Source: Dyella nitratireducens (GTDB lineage: Bacteria > Pseudomonadota > Gammaproteobacteria > Xanthomonadales > Rhodanobacteraceae). Taken from it: DNA of 64,000 bases. Below are positions 1 through 11,281 of the stretch, in pieces (position 1 is the stretch's first letter; the number at the start of each line of letters is the position of its first letter). The position numbers and the translations under genes are program-made. The stretch is taken from positions 248,001-312,000 of the forward strand of contig NZ_BMJA01000001.1 in NCBI RefSeq assembly GCF_014642835.1, given 5' to 3'. A model generated the notes under the pieces. The model ran no database searches and was not told the origin of the DNA. It saw only the letters and a program-made list of their open reading frames with translations.

Positions 1-1305
1 ACCGATCACCACACAGAAATACGCGTAACCCGAACCCCAGCGATGCGACTCATGTACGGCATCGATGATCGAGTCCTTCGAATAGAAACCCGAGAAAAAC
101 GGCACACCGCACAGCGCCAGCGCACCGATCCACATCGTGATCCAGGTGATCGGCATGTACTTGCGCAAGCCGCCCATGTAGCGCATGTCCTGCTCATGGT
201 GCATGGCGATGATCACCGAACCTGCACCGAGGAACAGCAGCGCCTTGAAGAAGGCGTGCGTCATCAAGTGGTACACCGCGCCAGCGTAGGCGGACACGCC
301 CAGCGCAACCGTCATGTAGCCCAGCTGCGACAGCGTGGAGTACGCCACCACGCGTTTGATGTCGTTCTGCACGATGCCGATCAGACCGGTGAACAACGCA
401 CCGGTAGCGCCGATGACAAGCACCACGCTCAGCGCAGTTTCCGACAGCTCGTACAGCGGCGACATGCGGGCCACCATGAAGATACCGGCGGTCACCATCG
501 TCGCGGCGTGGATCAGTGCGGAGATCGGGGTTGGGCCTTCCATCGAGTCGGGCAGCCACACGTGCAACGGCACCTGTGCGGACTTACCCATGGCACCGAT
601 GAACAGCAGGATGCAGATCACCGTGGCCGCATCCCAGTGGATGCTCTGGGTAAGCGTCAGCGTCTTGCCCACGAGCGTCGGCGCAGCACCAAACGCCGTG
701 GCGTAGTCCAGCGTACCCAGGAAGTACAGGATCGCCGCGATACCCAGCAGGAAACCGAAATCGCCCACGCGGTTGACGATAAATGCCTTGAGGTTGGCGA
801 AGATCGCCGTCGGGCGTTTGTACCAGAAGCCGATCAGCAGATACGACACCAGGCCCACCGCTTCCCAGCCGAAGAACAGCTGGAGGAAGTTGTTGCTCAT
901 CACGAGCATCAACATCGAGAAGGTGAACAACGAGATATAGCTGAAGAAGCGTTGATAGCCGTCGTCATCCGCCATGTAGCCGATGGTGTACACATGCACC
1001 AGCAGCGACACGAAGGTGACGACTACCATCATCATCGCGGTGAGGCGATCAATGAGGAAACCGACGCTGGCGGTGTATTTACCGATCTCGAACCAGGTGT
1101 AGATGTTGTGGTTGTAAACCGGAGCCCCACCAGCGGTGATCTGGTACAGCACGTAGAACGACAGGCCGCAAGAGATCAGCAGACCGAGGATGGTAACGCT
1201 ATGCGCACCGGCGCGGCCGATCTGCTTGCCAAAGAATCCGGCCAGCAGGCAACCGACGAGCGGCGCCAGCGCAATGGTCAACAGGATGGAGGAGGAAAGT
1301 TCCAT
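1..1305 (-). CDS. nuoL: NADH:quinone oxidoreductase subunit L (partial)
   Basis: Antiporter-like membrane subunit at the far end of the complex I membrane arm, where it helps couple quinone reduction to proton pumping. Only the first 435 codons are inside the window; the C-terminal part lies beyond base 1. The reading frame begins MELSSSILLTIALAPLVGC and continues as a string of hydrophobic helices. The ATG at 1305 lies 5 bases after the nuoK stop codon, at the expected position in the operon. Identification rests on gene order and the family-typical N-terminus. Partial only because of the window edge; no frameshift was seen. Confidence 0.93.
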   Translation of the reverse strand, partial: MELSSSILLTIALAPLVGCLLAGFFGKQIGRAGAHSVTILGLLISCGLSFYVLYQITAGGAPVYNHNIYTWFEIGKYTASVGFLIDRLTAMMMVVVTFVSLLVHVYTIGYMADDDGYQRFFSYISLFTFSMLMLVMSNNFLQLFFGWEAVGLVSYLLIGFWYKRPTAIFANLKAFIVNRVGDFGFLLGIAAILYFLGTLDYATAFGAAPTLVGKTLTLTQSIHWDAATVICILLFIGAMGKSAQVPLHVWLPDSMEGPTPISALIHAATMVTAGIFMVARMSPLYELSETALSVVLVIGATGALFTGLIGIVQNDIKRVVAYSTLSQLGYMTVALGVSAYAGAVYHLMTHAFFKALLFLGAGSVIIAMHHEQDMRYMGGLRKYMPITWITMWIGALALCGVPFFSGFYSKDSIIDAVHESHRWGSGYAYFCVVIG

Positions 1306-1310
1306 GATGC

Positions 1311-1616
1311 TCAACCCTTCATGCTGTCGATTTCGGCGACGTTGACCGTGCTGCGGTTACGGAACAGCAGGACCAGGATCGCCAGGCCGATGGCGGATTC
1401 CGCCGCAGCCACTGTGAGGATGAAGAACACGAAGACCTGCCCCGCCACGTCATGACTGAAGCGCGAGAAGGCCACGAAGTTGATGTTGACGGCGAGCAGC
1501 ATCAACTCGATCGCCATCAGCAGCACGATCACGTTCTTGCGGTTGATGAACAACCCTGCCACCGAGATGCAGAACAGGATCGCGCCCAACACGATGTAAT
1601 GCGAAAGCGTAATCAT
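1311..1616 (-). CDS. nuoK: NADH:quinone oxidoreductase subunit K
   Basis: Small three-helix membrane subunit of complex I (101 residues, normal length). It is one of the proton-translocating, antiporter-related subunits. The conserved buried glutamates are visible as Glu37 in helix 2 (MAIELML) and Glu73 in helix 3 (VAAAESAIG), matching Glu36 and Glu72 of the E. coli protein. The start overlaps the nuoJ stop codon by 4 bases (ATGA), so translation is probably coupled. nuoL follows 5 bases after the stop. Confidence 0.97.
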   Translation of the reverse strand: MITLSHYIVLGAILFCISVAGLFINRKNVIVLLMAIELMLLAVNINFVAFSRFSHDVAGQVFVFFILTVAAAESAIGLAILVLLFRNRSTVNVAEIDSMKG

Positions 1617-2269
1617 GGCTTGGACTCCTGGACCGGTGCTGCAGGCGGGGTTTCAACCGGACGCTCCGCCGCCATCTTGATGATGCGCACGCGATCCTTC
1701 GCCCTGACCGCCACCTGTTCGCTGGCGTGCTGCTTGCGCGCGCCAGTGCGCTGGCGCAGCGTCAAAGCGACGGCGGCGATCACGCCCACGGTGAGGATAA
1801 GCGCGGCGATTTCGAACGGCAGCAGGTATTGCGAGTACAGCGCCATGCCCAGCCACGCGGTGTTGGACATGCCTGCGGCAGTAGCCGGATTCTCGCCCAT
1901 CGTCTGCGCATGCATCACACGCACGCCGATCAAGCCGAGCATTTCCACCAGCATCACCACTGCCACGACCAAGCCGACAGGCAGATATTTCACGAAGCCC
2001 TCGCGGATCTTTTCCTGGTCGATGTCGAGCATCATCACCACGAACAGGAACAGCACCATCACGGCACCGACATAGACCACGATCAAGGCGATGGCAAGGA
2101 ATTCAGCTTCTGCCAGCATCCAGATACAGGCTGTGCTGAAGAAGGTGAGCACCAGCGCGAGCACGGCATGCACCGAGTTGCGCAGCGTGATCACCGACAG
2201 CGCCGCGACCACGGTAACCGCAGCGAAGGCGTAGAAGCAGACGAGTTGAAACAAGGACGTGTCGATCAT
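1613..2269 (-). CDS. nuoJ: NADH:quinone oxidoreductase subunit J
   Basis: Membrane subunit of complex I, 218 residues with about five predicted transmembrane helices in the first two thirds (for example residues 5-25 and 55-75). The C-terminal 50 residues are hydrophilic, basic and then proline-rich ([15 protein letters not shown]), a variable cytoplasmic tail. NuoJ packs against NuoA, NuoH and NuoK near the quinone channel. It lies between nuoI (9 bases away) and nuoK (4-base overlap), the canonical order. Confidence 0.96.
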   Translation of the reverse strand: MIDTSLFQLVCFYAFAAVTVVAALSVITLRNSVHAVLALVLTFFSTACIWMLAEAEFLAIALIVVYVGAVMVLFLFVVMMLDIDQEKIREGFVKYLPVGLVVAVVMLVEMLGLIGVRVMHAQTMGENPATAAGMSNTAWLGMALYSQYLLPFEIAALILTVGVIAAVALTLRQRTGARKQHASEQVAVRAKDRVRIIKMAAERPVETPPAAPVQESKP

Positions 2270-2278
2270 GGTATGTCC

Positions 2279-2770
2279 TTAGCGGTAAGCCGCGTCCTGA
2301 GCACGGGCCGCCGCGATATCCGCCTCGAAGCGGTCACCGATGGCCAGTAGCTGGGGCTTGGTCACCACATTCTCGCCGCGATGCTCGAAGTGGTACTCGT
2401 GGATGTGCGTTTCGACGATCGAGTCCACCGGGCAGCTTTCCTCGCAGAAGCCGCAGTAGATGCACTTGAACAGGTCGATGTCATAGCGTGTGGTACGGCG
2501 CTGGCCGTCGCTGGCACGCGGCGCGGAGTCGATGGTGATCGCCAGCGCCGGACACACCGCCTCGCACAGTTTGCACGCGATGCAGCGTTCCTCGCCGTTG
2601 GCGTAGCGACGCAACGCATGCAGGCCGCGGAAACGGTTGGACTTGGGGATGTGCTCCATCGGGTAGCGCATCGTGTACTTCGGCAGAAACATGTACCGAA
2701 GCGTGAGCGCCATGCCTTTGAGTAGCTCGATGAGCAGCAGGCTCTTGAAATAGTTGGTAACGCGGGACAT
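2279..2770 (-). CDS. nuoI: NADH:quinone oxidoreductase subunit I, two [4Fe-4S] clusters
   Basis: Ferredoxin-like subunit of the hydrophilic arm (163 residues). It passes electrons through two [4Fe-4S] clusters (N6a and N6b) toward NuoB. Both cluster motifs are intact: [12 protein letters not shown] from residue 63 and [12 protein letters not shown] from residue 103. An amphipathic N-terminal stretch (residues 5-35) probably lies on the membrane arm. It sits 9 bases after nuoH and 9 bases before nuoJ. Confidence 0.98.
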   Translation of the reverse strand: MSRVTNYFKSLLLIELLKGMALTLRYMFLPKYTMRYPMEHIPKSNRFRGLHALRRYANGEERCIACKLCEAVCPALAITIDSAPRASDGQRRTTRYDIDLFKCIYCGFCEESCPVDSIVETHIHEYHFEHRGENVVTKPQLLAIGDRFEADIAAARAQDAAYR

Positions 2771-2779
2771 GGTTTTTCC

Positions 2780-3808
2780 TTAGCCTCCCGTGCCGACGTG
2801 GACCCAGCCGTAGTACTTCATGCAGCCGGCAACGAGCACCCAGACAATGCCGATGGGAATGAACACCTTCCAGCCCAGGCGCATGATCTGGTCGTAGCGA
2901 TAGCGCGGGAAAGTGGCACGGAACCACAGGAACAGGGTGGCGAACACGAAGACCTTAATAGCCAGCCACACCGGGTTGGCCGCTCCCAGCACGGGCACGC
3001 TGGCCGGAAACGGACTCAACCAGCCACCGCAGAACAGGATCGAAGCCAAGAAGGCGACCAGGATCATGTTGGCGTATTCAGCCAGGAAGAACAGCGCAAA
3101 CGCCGAACCGGAATATTCCACGTGGAAGCCAGCCACGATTTCCGATTCGCCTTCCGCCACGTCGAACGGCGCGCGGTTGGTTTCGGCCACGCCCGAGATG
3201 AAGTAGACGACGAACACCGGCAGCAGCGGCAGCCAGAACCAGTCGAACAGGCCCTTGTTGCCGGCCTGCGCATGCACGATGTCGGTCAGGTTCAGGCTAC
3301 CCGCCAGCACCAGCACACACACCAGGCACAGCCCCATGGCCAGTTCGTACGAGATCACCTGCGCCGCCGAACGCATCGCACCAAGCAGTGCGTAACGCGA
3401 GTTGGAGGACCAGCCGGCGAGGATGATGCCGTACACGCCCAGCGAGGTCATCGCCAACAGATACAACAGACCGGCGTTGGCATTGGACAGCACGGCCTTG
3501 TCACTGAACGGAATCACCGCCCAGGCAGCCAGCGCCGGCACCAGGCCGATCAGCGGCGCGAGGTAATACAGCGCCTTGTTTGCGTTGGTGGGAAGAATGA
3601 CTTCCTTCACCAGCAGCTTCACCACGTCGGCGAAGGCCTGCAGCAAACCGAATGGCCCGACCTTGTTGGGCCCCATGCGCACGTGCATCCAGCCGATGAC
3701 CTTGCGCTCCCACCACACGTACAGCGCGACCGCGATAACCAGCGGTAGCACGACGCAAATCGTGTAGAGAAGCGGCAGCAGAAGCTGATGGATAAGTTGA
3801 TCGCCCAT
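2780..3808 (-). CDS. nuoH: NADH:quinone oxidoreductase subunit H
   Basis: Eight-helix membrane subunit (342 residues) that forms most of the quinone-binding channel at the junction of the two arms of complex I. Family-typical stretches are visible: [21 protein letters not shown] near residue 32 and the acidic loop [20 protein letters not shown] in the middle, which lines the quinone cavity. The gene starts 3 bases after the nuoG stop, in the standard order nuoG-nuoH-nuoI. Confidence 0.98.
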   Translation of the reverse strand: MGDQLIHQLLLPLLYTICVVLPLVIAVALYVWWERKVIGWMHVRMGPNKVGPFGLLQAFADVVKLLVKEVILPTNANKALYYLAPLIGLVPALAAWAVIPFSDKAVLSNANAGLLYLLAMTSLGVYGIILAGWSSNSRYALLGAMRSAAQVISYELAMGLCLVCVLVLAGSLNLTDIVHAQAGNKGLFDWFWLPLLPVFVVYFISGVAETNRAPFDVAEGESEIVAGFHVEYSGSAFALFFLAEYANMILVAFLASILFCGGWLSPFPASVPVLGAANPVWLAIKVFVFATLFLWFRATFPRYRYDQIMRLGWKVFIPIGIVWVLVAGCMKYYGWVHVGTGG

Positions 3809-3811
3809 GAG

Positions 3812-6139
3812 TTACGCCTTGCTCAAGGTGATGGCCGCGCCATACGGCGGCAACGTCGCGGTTTGATCATGGGCAGCCTCGATCCACACGGCGCCATCGG
3901 GCAGCGTGGCATCGATGACCAGCGGCAGGACAGCATTCGCCAGCTTGACCTTGTCGCCTTCGCTCAAGCCCTGACGCTGCGCTTCGTTCGCGTTCAAACG
4001 CACAGACGGCACACGATTAAGCGGATGTGCTTGCAACGCGCCCGCGCGACGGACCACCGCATCGCTGCGATAGATCGGCCAGGTGACCAGACGGCTAAGA
4101 CCTTGCACCGGTTTGCGCTCGGCCAGTCCTTGCGACACAGCGGCCTGGCGTTCGGCCATGCCTTCGCGCAGGCCGGCTATATCGTCGAATTCGAAGCCAG
4201 CCAGCTTCATCTGGCCACCCAACGCACGCAGCACTTTCCAGCCTGCACGTGCTTCGGCTGGCGCCTTGGCACCCGCTTCCACGCGCTGCAGAAGACCATC
4301 CACGTTCACCAGCGTGCCTTCGATTTCCGGCAGCAGCCCGATCGGCAGGATCACGTCGGCTACATCGCGTAGTGTCGCATTGGCGAAGGCGCTGAAAGCA
4401 ACGATATGCTGCGCACCGTTCAATGCGTTGGCGACAGCCGCGCCATCAGCGAAATCATGTGGGAATTCCAGGCCGTACAGCAGGTAGGCCTTGCGTGGTT
4501 GTGCCAGCATGGCCTGCGCATTCAGGCCGCCGTTGCCGGGAAGTACGCCCGCCTTCGCAAGGCCCACAGCGTTGGCACCAACCGGCAGCTCGTTGTAGGC
4601 CGCACCGGTAGCTTCGGCGATGAAGCGCGCCACAGCACGCAGCCAGGAGGCTTGCGGATGCGTGACAGCCGCTTCGCCAAGGATCACCACGGCATGACCA
4701 GACTTCAGCGCTTCGACAGCCTCGCGGGCCTTGTCGGTCAGCTGCAGGGGCGCAAGCGATTCGCTGGAAATGAAACCGGGCTGCGCGACACCACCATCGA
4801 TCAACGCCTTGGCTAGCACCAGCAGCGAGTCAACCAGGTAGTGCGGCGGCACCACAGCTTCGCCGGACAGGTTGTAGTTGAAGTTGAACTCGGCCGGATT
4901 GACAGCGTAGACCTTGGCACCCTTCTTCACCGCCTGATGGATGCGGTGGTTGAGCAGCGGCATTTCATAACGCAGGTCGGAACCAACCAGCAGCACCGCC
5001 TTCACCTTGTCCACATCGGCGACCGGCATGGCGAAGGTTTGCGCCACTGCGTTGTCAGCAAAATCGAGCTGACGCAAGCGATGATCAATGTGCGCGCTAC
5101 CCAGGCCTTGCGCGAGGCGAACCAGTAGCTCACCTTCCTCGCTGGTCGTAGCCGGATGGACCAGCACACCGAGATCACTGCCCGGCACGCTCTTCAGTGC
5201 TTCGACGGCAGCGGCGAGCGCGTCGTCCCAGGTGGTCTTCTGCCACTGGCCGTTGCGCTTCACTTCCGGCGCATGTACGCGATCGGCGGCATACAAGCCT
5301 TCGTGGCTATAGCGATCACGATCGGACAACCAACATTCGTTGACGGCTTCGTTGTCACGCGGCACGTTGCGCAGCACTTCACCGCGACGCGTGTGCAACC
5401 ACAGGTTGGAGCCCAATGCATCGTGATAAGCCACCGACGGCTTGGCGATCAGCTCCCAGGCGCGTGCCTTGAACTGGAACGGCTTGTTGGTGAGCGCACC
5501 CACCGGGCACACGTCGATGACGTTACCGGACAACTCGGTCTCCAGCGCCTTGCCGATGTAGGTACCGATCTGCAAGTTCTCACCACGGCTCATACCACCG
5601 AGTTCGTAAGTGCCGGCAATCTCGCTGGTGAAGCGCACGCAACGCGTACACTGGATGCAGCGAGTCATTTCGGTGGCGACCAGGGAGCCGAGGTTTTCGT
5701 CGGCGATGGTGCGCTTGCGCTCGGTGTAGCGCGACACGCTGCGGCCATAGCCGAGCGCGACGTCCTGCAGTTCGCACTCGCCGCCCTGATCGCAGATCGG
5801 GCAATCGAGCGGATGGTTGATCAGCAGGAATTCCATCACATCGCGCTGGAACTTCAGCGCCTTGTCGGAACGCGTGATGACCTTCATGCCTTCGGCCACC
5901 GGCGTGGCGCAGGCCGGTTGCGGCTTGGGCATCATGCGGCCGCCCATTTCCACGTCCACCAGGCACATGCGGCAATTGGCGGCGATCGGCAGCTTGCGGT
6001 GATAGCAGAAGCGCGGAATGGCGATACCGACGTTGTCAGCCGCCTCGATGATCATGGCGCCCTTGCGGATCTGCGTGGGCTTGCCATCGATCTCGATGTT
6101 CACCAGATCGGGCGCGGTATTGGCTGGCTGCGCACTCAT
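3812..6139 (-). CDS. nuoG: NADH:quinone oxidoreductase subunit G, iron-sulfur / molybdopterin-like
   Basis: Largest hydrophilic subunit of complex I (775 residues), carrying the middle of the iron-sulfur chain. The N-terminal [2Fe-2S] domain has Cys45, Cys56 and Cys59 ([19 protein letters not shown]). [18 protein letters not shown] and [10 protein letters not shown] give the [4Fe-4S] sites. The rest is a molybdopterin-oxidoreductase-like fold that is thought to be catalytically inactive in complex I. It is shorter than the E. coli protein, as is usual outside enterics. Its ATG overlaps the nuoF stop by 4 bases. Confidence 0.97.
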   Translation of the reverse strand: MSAQPANTAPDLVNIEIDGKPTQIRKGAMIIEAADNVGIAIPRFCYHRKLPIAANCRMCLVDVEMGGRMMPKPQPACATPVAEGMKVITRSDKALKFQRDVMEFLLINHPLDCPICDQGGECELQDVALGYGRSVSRYTERKRTIADENLGSLVATEMTRCIQCTRCVRFTSEIAGTYELGGMSRGENLQIGTYIGKALETELSGNVIDVCPVGALTNKPFQFKARAWELIAKPSVAYHDALGSNLWLHTRRGEVLRNVPRDNEAVNECWLSDRDRYSHEGLYAADRVHAPEVKRNGQWQKTTWDDALAAAVEALKSVPGSDLGVLVHPATTSEEGELLVRLAQGLGSAHIDHRLRQLDFADNAVAQTFAMPVADVDKVKAVLLVGSDLRYEMPLLNHRIHQAVKKGAKVYAVNPAEFNFNYNLSGEAVVPPHYLVDSLLVLAKALIDGGVAQPGFISSESLAPLQLTDKAREAVEALKSGHAVVILGEAAVTHPQASWLRAVARFIAEATGAAYNELPVGANAVGLAKAGVLPGNGGLNAQAMLAQPRKAYLLYGLEFPHDFADGAAVANALNGAQHIVAFSAFANATLRDVADVILPIGLLPEIEGTLVNVDGLLQRVEAGAKAPAEARAGWKVLRALGGQMKLAGFEFDDIAGLREGMAERQAAVSQGLAERKPVQGLSRLVTWPIYRSDAVVRRAGALQAHPLNRVPSVRLNANEAQRQGLSEGDKVKLANAVLPLVIDATLPDGAVWIEAAHDQTATLPPYGAAITLSKA

Positions 6140-7458
6140 GCAGCAACTCCACGGGTTTCGGCGAGACGGTCCTCGGTCATCGAGCGGCCGTGCTGCACGT
6201 AGTATTCGAATTCATTCCAGAACTTGGCGAGGAAGCCCTGCACCGGCCACGCAGCGGCTTCGCCGAATGCACAGATGGTGTGGCCTTCGATCTGGCCGGC
6301 GATGGCCTTCAGGCGATGCAGGTCGTCCTGCGTGCCTTTGCCTTCCACGATGCGCGTCAGGACGCGGAACATCCAGCCGGTACCTTCGCGGCACGGTGTG
6401 CACTGGCCGCAAGATTCGGCGTGATAGAACTGCGAGATGCGATGGCAAGCCTTCACCATGCAGGTGGTCTCATCCATCACGATCACGGCACCGGAGCCGA
6501 GGCCCGAGCCCAGCTTCTGCAGGCAGTCGTAATCCATGGTGGCCGACATCATTTCCTCGGCGTTGAGCACCTTCATCGAGGAGCCACCAGGAATCACAGC
6601 CTTCAATTTGTTGCCATGGCGCACACCACCGGCCATCTCAAGCAGATCCTTGAATGATGTGCCGAGGCGGATCTCGAAGTTGCCCGGCTTGTTGACGTGG
6701 CCGGACACCGAGAAGATCTTCGGGCCACCGTTGTTCGGCTTGCCAAGATTCAAGAACCAATCGGCACCGTTGCGCAGGATGGCCGGCACCGAAGCATAGG
6801 TCTCGGTGTTGTTGATCGTGGTGGGCTTGCCGTACAGACCGAAATTAGCCGGGAACGGCGGCTTGAAGCGCGGCTGGCCCTTCTTGCCTTCCAGCGATTC
6901 CATCAACGCGGTTTCTTCGCCGCAGATGTAAGCACCGGCGCCGAGTGCGCCATAGATGTCCACATCAATGCCGGTGCCCTGGATATTCTTGCCGAGCAGG
7001 CCGGCAGCGTAGGCTTCCTTCAGCGCCTCTTCGAAATGCTCGAAGGGTTCGTGATGGAATTCACCGCGCAGGTAGTTATAGGCCACCGTCGAGCCGGTCG
7101 CGTAGCACGCAATCGCCAGGCCCTCAATCACCGAATGCGGGTTGTAGCGCAAGATGTCGCGGTCTTTTGCCGTACCGGGTTCCGATTCGTCGGAATTGCA
7201 GAGAATGTACTTCTGCATGGTGCCCTTGGGCATGAAGGACCACTTCAAGCCAGTCGGGAAGCCCGCGCCGCCACGACCACGCAGATTGCTGTTCTTGACG
7301 ATATCGACGATCGACGCGGGATCAGGCTTCTCGGCGAGAATCTTCTTCCACGCCTTGTAGCCGTCCACCTGCAGGTAGCTATCCATCGCCCACGGCTTGT
7401 CAAAATGCAGCGTGGTGTAGACGACCTGGTGTTCCTGGGGTGCGGGTCCGACTGCCAT
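6136..7458 (-). CDS. nuoF: NADH:quinone oxidoreductase subunit F, NADH/FMN-binding
   Basis: Binds NADH and FMN and starts electron transfer in complex I. Visible motifs are [14 protein letters not shown] (nucleotide loop), [19 protein letters not shown] (FMN/NADH site) and [12 protein letters not shown] (ligands of cluster N3). I placed the start at the ATG at 7458 (440 residues), which has AGGGCAGGG just upstream and leaves a 14-base gap after nuoE. A GTG at 7476 in the same frame overlaps the nuoE stop (GTGA) and would add six residues; this alternative cannot be excluded. It overlaps nuoG by 4 bases. Confidence 0.96.
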   Translation of the reverse strand: MAVGPAPQEHQVVYTTLHFDKPWAMDSYLQVDGYKAWKKILAEKPDPASIVDIVKNSNLRGRGGAGFPTGLKWSFMPKGTMQKYILCNSDESEPGTAKDRDILRYNPHSVIEGLAIACYATGSTVAYNYLRGEFHHEPFEHFEEALKEAYAAGLLGKNIQGTGIDVDIYGALGAGAYICGEETALMESLEGKKGQPRFKPPFPANFGLYGKPTTINNTETYASVPAILRNGADWFLNLGKPNNGGPKIFSVSGHVNKPGNFEIRLGTSFKDLLEMAGGVRHGNKLKAVIPGGSSMKVLNAEEMMSATMDYDCLQKLGSGLGSGAVIVMDETTCMVKACHRISQFYHAESCGQCTPCREGTGWMFRVLTRIVEGKGTQDDLHRLKAIAGQIEGHTICAFGEAAAWPVQGFLAKFWNEFEYYVQHGRSMTEDRLAETRGVAA

Positions 7459-7472
7459 GGTGCCCTGCCCTC

Positions 7473-8000
7473 TCACTTCAAGCCATCGAGAATCTCGTCG
7501 ACCTTATCGGTCGTGAGACGCTCGTGGTAATGGCCATTGACCGTCATCGCCGGCGCATACACGCAGGCAGCGATGCACTCTTCTTCTTTCTTCAGGTACA
7601 CACGTCCATCCGACGTGCTCTCGCCTGCTTTGATGCCCAGCTTCTTCTCGCAATGGCGCAACAGATCTTCACCACCGTTGAGCCAGCACGAGATGTTGGT
7701 GCAGACGGCGACGTTGTTGCGCCCAACCGGCTTGGTTTCCAGCATCGAGTAGAAGCTGGAGACCTCGTAGGCCCACACAGCAGGTACGTCGATGTACTTG
7801 GCGACCGCGGTAATCAGCTCATCGTTGAGATAACCGTGGTTCTGCTCTTGCGCGGCGAACAACGCCTGGATTAGCGCGGAGCGCTTGCGATCCGGCGGGA
7901 ACTTGGTCAGCCAGTGATCGATGTGATGGCGCGTGTGCTCGGTAAGCACGACGAGCGGATCGACGTGCTTGACCTGCTCGTAATTTCCGGTGGCTTTCAT
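7473..8000 (-). CDS. nuoE: NADH:quinone oxidoreductase subunit E, [2Fe-2S]
   Basis: Thioredoxin-fold [2Fe-2S] subunit (175 residues) that pairs with NuoF in the NADH dehydrogenase module and carries cluster N1a. The four cysteine ligands are in [12 protein letters not shown] and [12 protein letters not shown]. The N-terminal helical part ([20 protein letters not shown]) is typical of the family. It lies 19 bases after nuoD and just before nuoF. Confidence 0.96.
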   Translation of the reverse strand: MKATGNYEQVKHVDPLVVLTEHTRHHIDHWLTKFPPDRKRSALIQALFAAQEQNHGYLNDELITAVAKYIDVPAVWAYEVSSFYSMLETKPVGRNNVAVCTNISCWLNGGEDLLRHCEKKLGIKAGESTSDGRVYLKKEEECIAACVYAPAMTVNGHYHERLTTDKVDEILDGLK

Positions 8001-8019
8001 GTGTGCTTATCCTCCGGGC

Positions 8020-9279
8020 TCAGCGATCGACTTCGCCGAACACGAGGTCATAGGTGCCGATGACCGCCACCGCGTCAGCCAGCATATGGCCGCGTACGAG
8101 GACATCCATCGACGAAAGGTGCGCGAAGCCCGGTGCACGCAGGTGCACGCGGAACGGCTTGTTCGCACCGTCGGAGATCAGATAGCAGCCAAACTCGCCC
8201 TTCGGCGCTTCGACCGCCGCATAGGTTTCGCCGGCCGGCACGCCATAGCCTTCGGTGAACAGCTTGAAGTGGTGGATCAAGGCTTCCATGTCTTCCTTCA
8301 TGGCCTCGCGCTTGGGCGGCGCGACCTTGAAGTTTTCCACCATCACCGAGCCGGGGTTGGCGCGCAACCAATCCACGCACTGCTTGATGATGCGGTTGGA
8401 TTGACGCATTTCTTCGATGCGCACCAGATAACGGTCGTAGCAGTCGCCATTGACGCCCACCGGGATGTCGAAATCCACGTCGGCGTACTTGGCATACGGC
8501 TGCTTCTTGCGCAGGTCCCAGGCGATACCCGAGCCACGCAACATCACGCCGGTCATACCCCACTGCTGGGCCATTTCCGGCGAGACCACGCCGATGCCGA
8601 CGGTGCGCTGCTTCCAGATGCGGTTTTCGGTAAGCAGCTCTTCGTATTCGTCAACTTTCTTGGAGAAGTCCGCGGTGAAGGCGTCGAGGAAGTCGAGCAT
8701 GGAACCTTCGCGCCAACTGTTGAGGCGCTTCAGATCCTTGCCTTTGTGCCAAGGCGATTCACGGTACTGCGACATCTTCCCCGGCAGATCACGATAGACG
8801 CCGCCTGGACGATAGTAGGTGGCATGCATGCGCGCGCCGGAGACGGCTTCGTAGCAATCCATCAGCTCTTCACGCTCACGGAAGGCGTACAGGAACACCG
8901 CCATCGCACCAAGATCGAGCGCGTTCGAACCGACCCACATCAGGTGATTGAGGATGCGGGTGATCTCGTCGAACATCGTGCGGATGTACTGCGCACGAAC
9001 CGGCGCCTCGATACCCAGCAGGGTTTCAATGGCGCGCACATACGCGTGCTCGTTGCACATCATCGACACGTAGTCGAGACGATCCATGTAGCCGATCGAT
9101 TGATTGAACGGCTTGGATTCGGCGAGCTTCTCGGTACCGCGATGCAGCAGGCCGATATGTGGATCGGCGCGCACCACGGTTTCGCCGTCCATTTCCAGCA
9201 CCAGACGCAGCACACCGTGCGCGGCTGGATGCTGCGGGCCGAAGTTCATCGTGTAATTGCGAATTTCTTGCGCGGCCAT
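8020..9279 (-). CDS. nuoD: NADH:quinone oxidoreductase subunit D (49 kDa type)
   Basis: Core subunit that forms the quinone site together with NuoB. It belongs to the [NiFe]-hydrogenase large-subunit fold but lacks metal. [15 protein letters not shown] near the N-terminus is the family signature, and the C-terminus ends DLVFGEVDR as usual. nuoC and nuoD are separate genes here, not fused as in E. coli. The start chosen is the ATG at 9279 (419 residues), preceded by GGGAGAA and 2 bases after the nuoC stop. An in-frame TTG at 9297 would extend into nuoC and is less likely. Confidence 0.97.
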   Translation of the reverse strand: MAAQEIRNYTMNFGPQHPAAHGVLRLVLEMDGETVVRADPHIGLLHRGTEKLAESKPFNQSIGYMDRLDYVSMMCNEHAYVRAIETLLGIEAPVRAQYIRTMFDEITRILNHLMWVGSNALDLGAMAVFLYAFREREELMDCYEAVSGARMHATYYRPGGVYRDLPGKMSQYRESPWHKGKDLKRLNSWREGSMLDFLDAFTADFSKKVDEYEELLTENRIWKQRTVGIGVVSPEMAQQWGMTGVMLRGSGIAWDLRKKQPYAKYADVDFDIPVGVNGDCYDRYLVRIEEMRQSNRIIKQCVDWLRANPGSVMVENFKVAPPKREAMKEDMEALIHHFKLFTEGYGVPAGETYAAVEAPKGEFGCYLISDGANKPFRVHLRAPGFAHLSSMDVLVRGHMLADAVAVIGTYDLVFGEVDR

Positions 9280-9281
9280 GC

Positions 9282-10010
9282 TCAGTTCTCCCGCCAATGG
9301 TCAGCGGCTTCCGCCTTCGCTTGCATCAGGTCGGCGTCATCACGGATCACGCGCGGTACCAGCACGCGCGGCTCGATCGACACGGGTTCGTAGATCACGC
9401 GCTTCTGCTCGGGGTCGTAGCGCACTTCCACGTTGCCGATCAGCGGGAAGTCCTTGCGGAACGGATGGCCGACGAAACCGTAATCGGTAAGGATGCGGCG
9501 CAGATCCGGATGGCCTTCGTAGATGATGCCGAACAGGTCGAACGACTCGCGCTCGAACCAGTTGACGCCCGGCCAGATGCCCGTGACTGAAGGTACGACA
9601 GGCAGATCGTTATCGTCGCAGAACACACGCACGCGCAGGCGCTGATTGAGTTCGATCGATAGCAGATGGAACACGGAGGCGTAACGCTTCGGGATCGACA
9701 CATCGCGCGGACGATCTCCCCAGGTAAAGCGGCCAACCGCCTCACCCTCCACACCACGCGAGAAGCCGTTGCCCGACACATCAGTGGTATCCCACTCGGT
9801 CTGACCATAGCTCAGATAATCCACACCGCACAGGTCGACCAGTTCGCTGAAGCGGAAGCCAGGTTCGTCGCGCAATGCGGTGGCAACAGCCAGCAAGTTG
9901 GCTGCCTCAACCACCGCCGTGACAGCGCCATGGCTGGTGGTGACGGTGAGCTTGTCGCCGAATCGCGCGGCAAGCCGCTCGACCAGCGAGTTAGTTTGCG
10001 TATCGCTCAT
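9282..10010 (-). CDS. nuoC: NADH:quinone oxidoreductase subunit C (30 kDa type)
   Basis: Hydrophilic-arm subunit (242 residues) that contacts NuoB, NuoD and NuoI and supports assembly. The family signature is near residues 160-185 ([17 protein letters not shown], then [14 protein letters not shown]). It carries no cofactor. It lies 15 bases after nuoB and 2 bases before nuoD, so the separate nuoC and nuoD genes are tightly linked. Confidence 0.97.
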   Translation of the reverse strand: MSDTQTNSLVERLAARFGDKLTVTTSHGAVTAVVEAANLLAVATALRDEPGFRFSELVDLCGVDYLSYGQTEWDTTDVSGNGFSRGVEGEAVGRFTWGDRPRDVSIPKRYASVFHLLSIELNQRLRVRVFCDDNDLPVVPSVTGIWPGVNWFERESFDLFGIIYEGHPDLRRILTDYGFVGHPFRKDFPLIGNVEVRYDPEQKRVIYEPVSIEPRVLVPRVIRDDADLMQAKAEAADHWREN

Positions 10011-10025
10011 GACTGACTGCGCCTT

Positions 10026-10583
10026 TTAGGAACGCGCGATGGTGCTGGTACGACGAATCTTCTTCTGCAACTGCAGAATGCCGTGGATCAATGCTTCGGC
10101 CGTGGGCGGGCAGCCCGGCACGTAGATGTCCACCGGCACGATGCGATCGCAGCCGCGTACAACGGAATACGAGTAGTGATAGTAGCCGCCGCCGTTTGCG
10201 CAACTGCCCATGGAGATCACCCACTTCGGGTCGGGCATCTGGTCATAGACCTTGCGCAGTGCGGGCGCCATTTTGTTGACCAGCGTGCCGGCCACGATCA
10301 TCACGTCGGACTGGCGCGGACTCGGGCGGAAGACCACGCCGTAGCGGTCAAGATCGAGACGCGCAGCACCGGCGTGCATCATCTCAACGGCGCAGCAAGC
10401 GAGACCGAACGTCATCGGCCACATGGAGCCGGTGCGTGCCCAGTTCATCAGGGCGTCGACCGTGGTGGTCACGACACCGTGGCGCATGACCGGGTTGTCG
10501 CCAGCCGGACGCAGAATATCGTCCACCAGGTTCAACGGCTGCGGGTTGTGCATCACCTGATCAAGCGTGGAGATCACTCCCAT
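10026..10583 (-). CDS. nuoB: NADH:quinone oxidoreductase subunit B, cluster N2
   Basis: Carries the terminal [4Fe-4S] cluster N2 that reduces quinone. The ligands are the tandem cysteines in [11 protein letters not shown] plus those in [10 protein letters not shown] and [10 protein letters not shown]. The start chosen is the ATG at 10583 (185 residues, [11 protein letters not shown]), which has AAGGGAG upstream and overlaps the end of nuoA by 10 bases. A GTG at 10604 would add seven residues. Length fits the family. Confidence 0.97.
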   Translation of the reverse strand: MGVISTLDQVMHNPQPLNLVDDILRPAGDNPVMRHGVVTTTVDALMNWARTGSMWPMTFGLACCAVEMMHAGAARLDLDRYGVVFRPSPRQSDVMIVAGTLVNKMAPALRKVYDQMPDPKWVISMGSCANGGGYYHYSYSVVRGCDRIVPVDIYVPGCPPTAEALIHGILQLQKKIRRTSTIARS

Positions 10584-10930
10584 TCCAGTGCTCCCTTCTT
10601 CCACACGTAAGCAAAACCGACCACCAGCAGCAACAGGAACAGCGCCATTTCAATCAGCGCGACGATGCCGATGTGCTGAAACACCACCGCCCACGGAAAG
10701 AGGAAGGCGATTTCCAGATCGAAGATGATGAAGAGGATGGCGAGTAGGTAGTAGCGCACGTCGAACTGCATGCGCGCATCCTCGAAGGCCTCGAAGCCGC
10801 ACTCGTAGGGCGAGAGTTTCTCCGACTCCGGGCGGCGGGGACCGGCCAGCAGGCCGATGATCAGGAGGACGACACCTAGCCCTGTGGCAACGCCAAGGAA
10901 TAGGAGAACGGGCCAATATTCGGCAAGCAC
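10574..10930 (-). CDS. nuoA: NADH:quinone oxidoreductase subunit A
   Basis: Three-helix membrane subunit (118 residues) and first gene of the operon. The loop [20 protein letters not shown] between helices 1 and 2, near the quinone channel, is diagnostic. Helices are about residues 5-28, 60-82 and 88-108. The start is a GTG preceded by GGAGGT at a slightly long spacing of 11 bases. No tpiA or secG lies upstream, as I would expect from the order in Xanthomonas; a PilZ gene is next instead. Confidence 0.97.
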   Translation of the reverse strand: MLAEYWPVLLFLGVATGLGVVLLIIGLLAGPRRPESEKLSPYECGFEAFEDARMQFDVRYYLLAILFIIFDLEIAFLFPWAVVFQHIGIVALIEMALFLLLLVVGFAYVWKKGALEWE

Positions 10931-11281
10931 GGTTTAACCTACCTCCGCACCACATGAGTGCATCAGCGACCGTTGGGGCAAACGGTCCGGAAGTTCAAAT
11001 CAGCGGGCTGTCCAGCTCTGTGGATCCAGATGCGGGCGCTCGACGATCCTCGGGACAGGCCCGGGAATCGCGACATTGTATCAGCGGGCATGGGTACGCC
11101 GACAAGCCTTGTGTGGCGCACCATGGGATGTTTTTTGCAATAAAGCGTATTTCTTCCAACCAAGTGCGTTTCTTGCAAGAAAGCCGCTATCGCTGCGGCG
11201 TTCAATAAATCGCACTGGCACATGACCGCTCCACGCGCAACTTTCTTTTACGCGCGCCGCAATATCGGTCGATCAGGACGG
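10931..11281. other. Intergenic region between nuoA and pilZ
   Basis: A 351-base stretch with no convincing gene. It holds the candidate nuo promoter and a long leader. I looked for a tRNA-Leu, which lies next to nuo in some Xanthomonadales, and did not find one. Near 11130-11195 it is locally richer in A and T (TTTTTTGCAATAAAG and CTTGCAAGAAAG), which suits a regulatory region. Confidence 0.5.
11075..11105 (-). promoter_or_regulatory. Candidate nuo operon promoter
   Basis: On the minus strand TACAAT (11075-11080) is preceded by TGA, forming an extended -10 (TGATACAAT). A weak -35, TTGTCG (11100-11105), lies 19 bases upstream. Transcription would start near 11068 and give a leader of about 140 bases before the nuoA GTG. 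The prediction is from pattern only. Confidence 0.45.

Noticed and set aside
43..1455. Long plus-strand open frame opposite nuoL
   Set aside because: Its product is rich in His, Arg, Gln and Asp with no recognisable domain, as expected for the antisense of a GC-rich membrane-protein gene; the minus strand encodes NuoL and NuoK.
5156..6202. 348-codon plus-strand open frame
   Set aside because: Antisense to nuoG, including its iron-sulfur motifs; amino-acid composition is shadow-like.
10931..11281. tRNA-Leu upstream of nuoA
   Set aside because: No cloverleaf or TTCGAATCC-type T loop is present in the gap.
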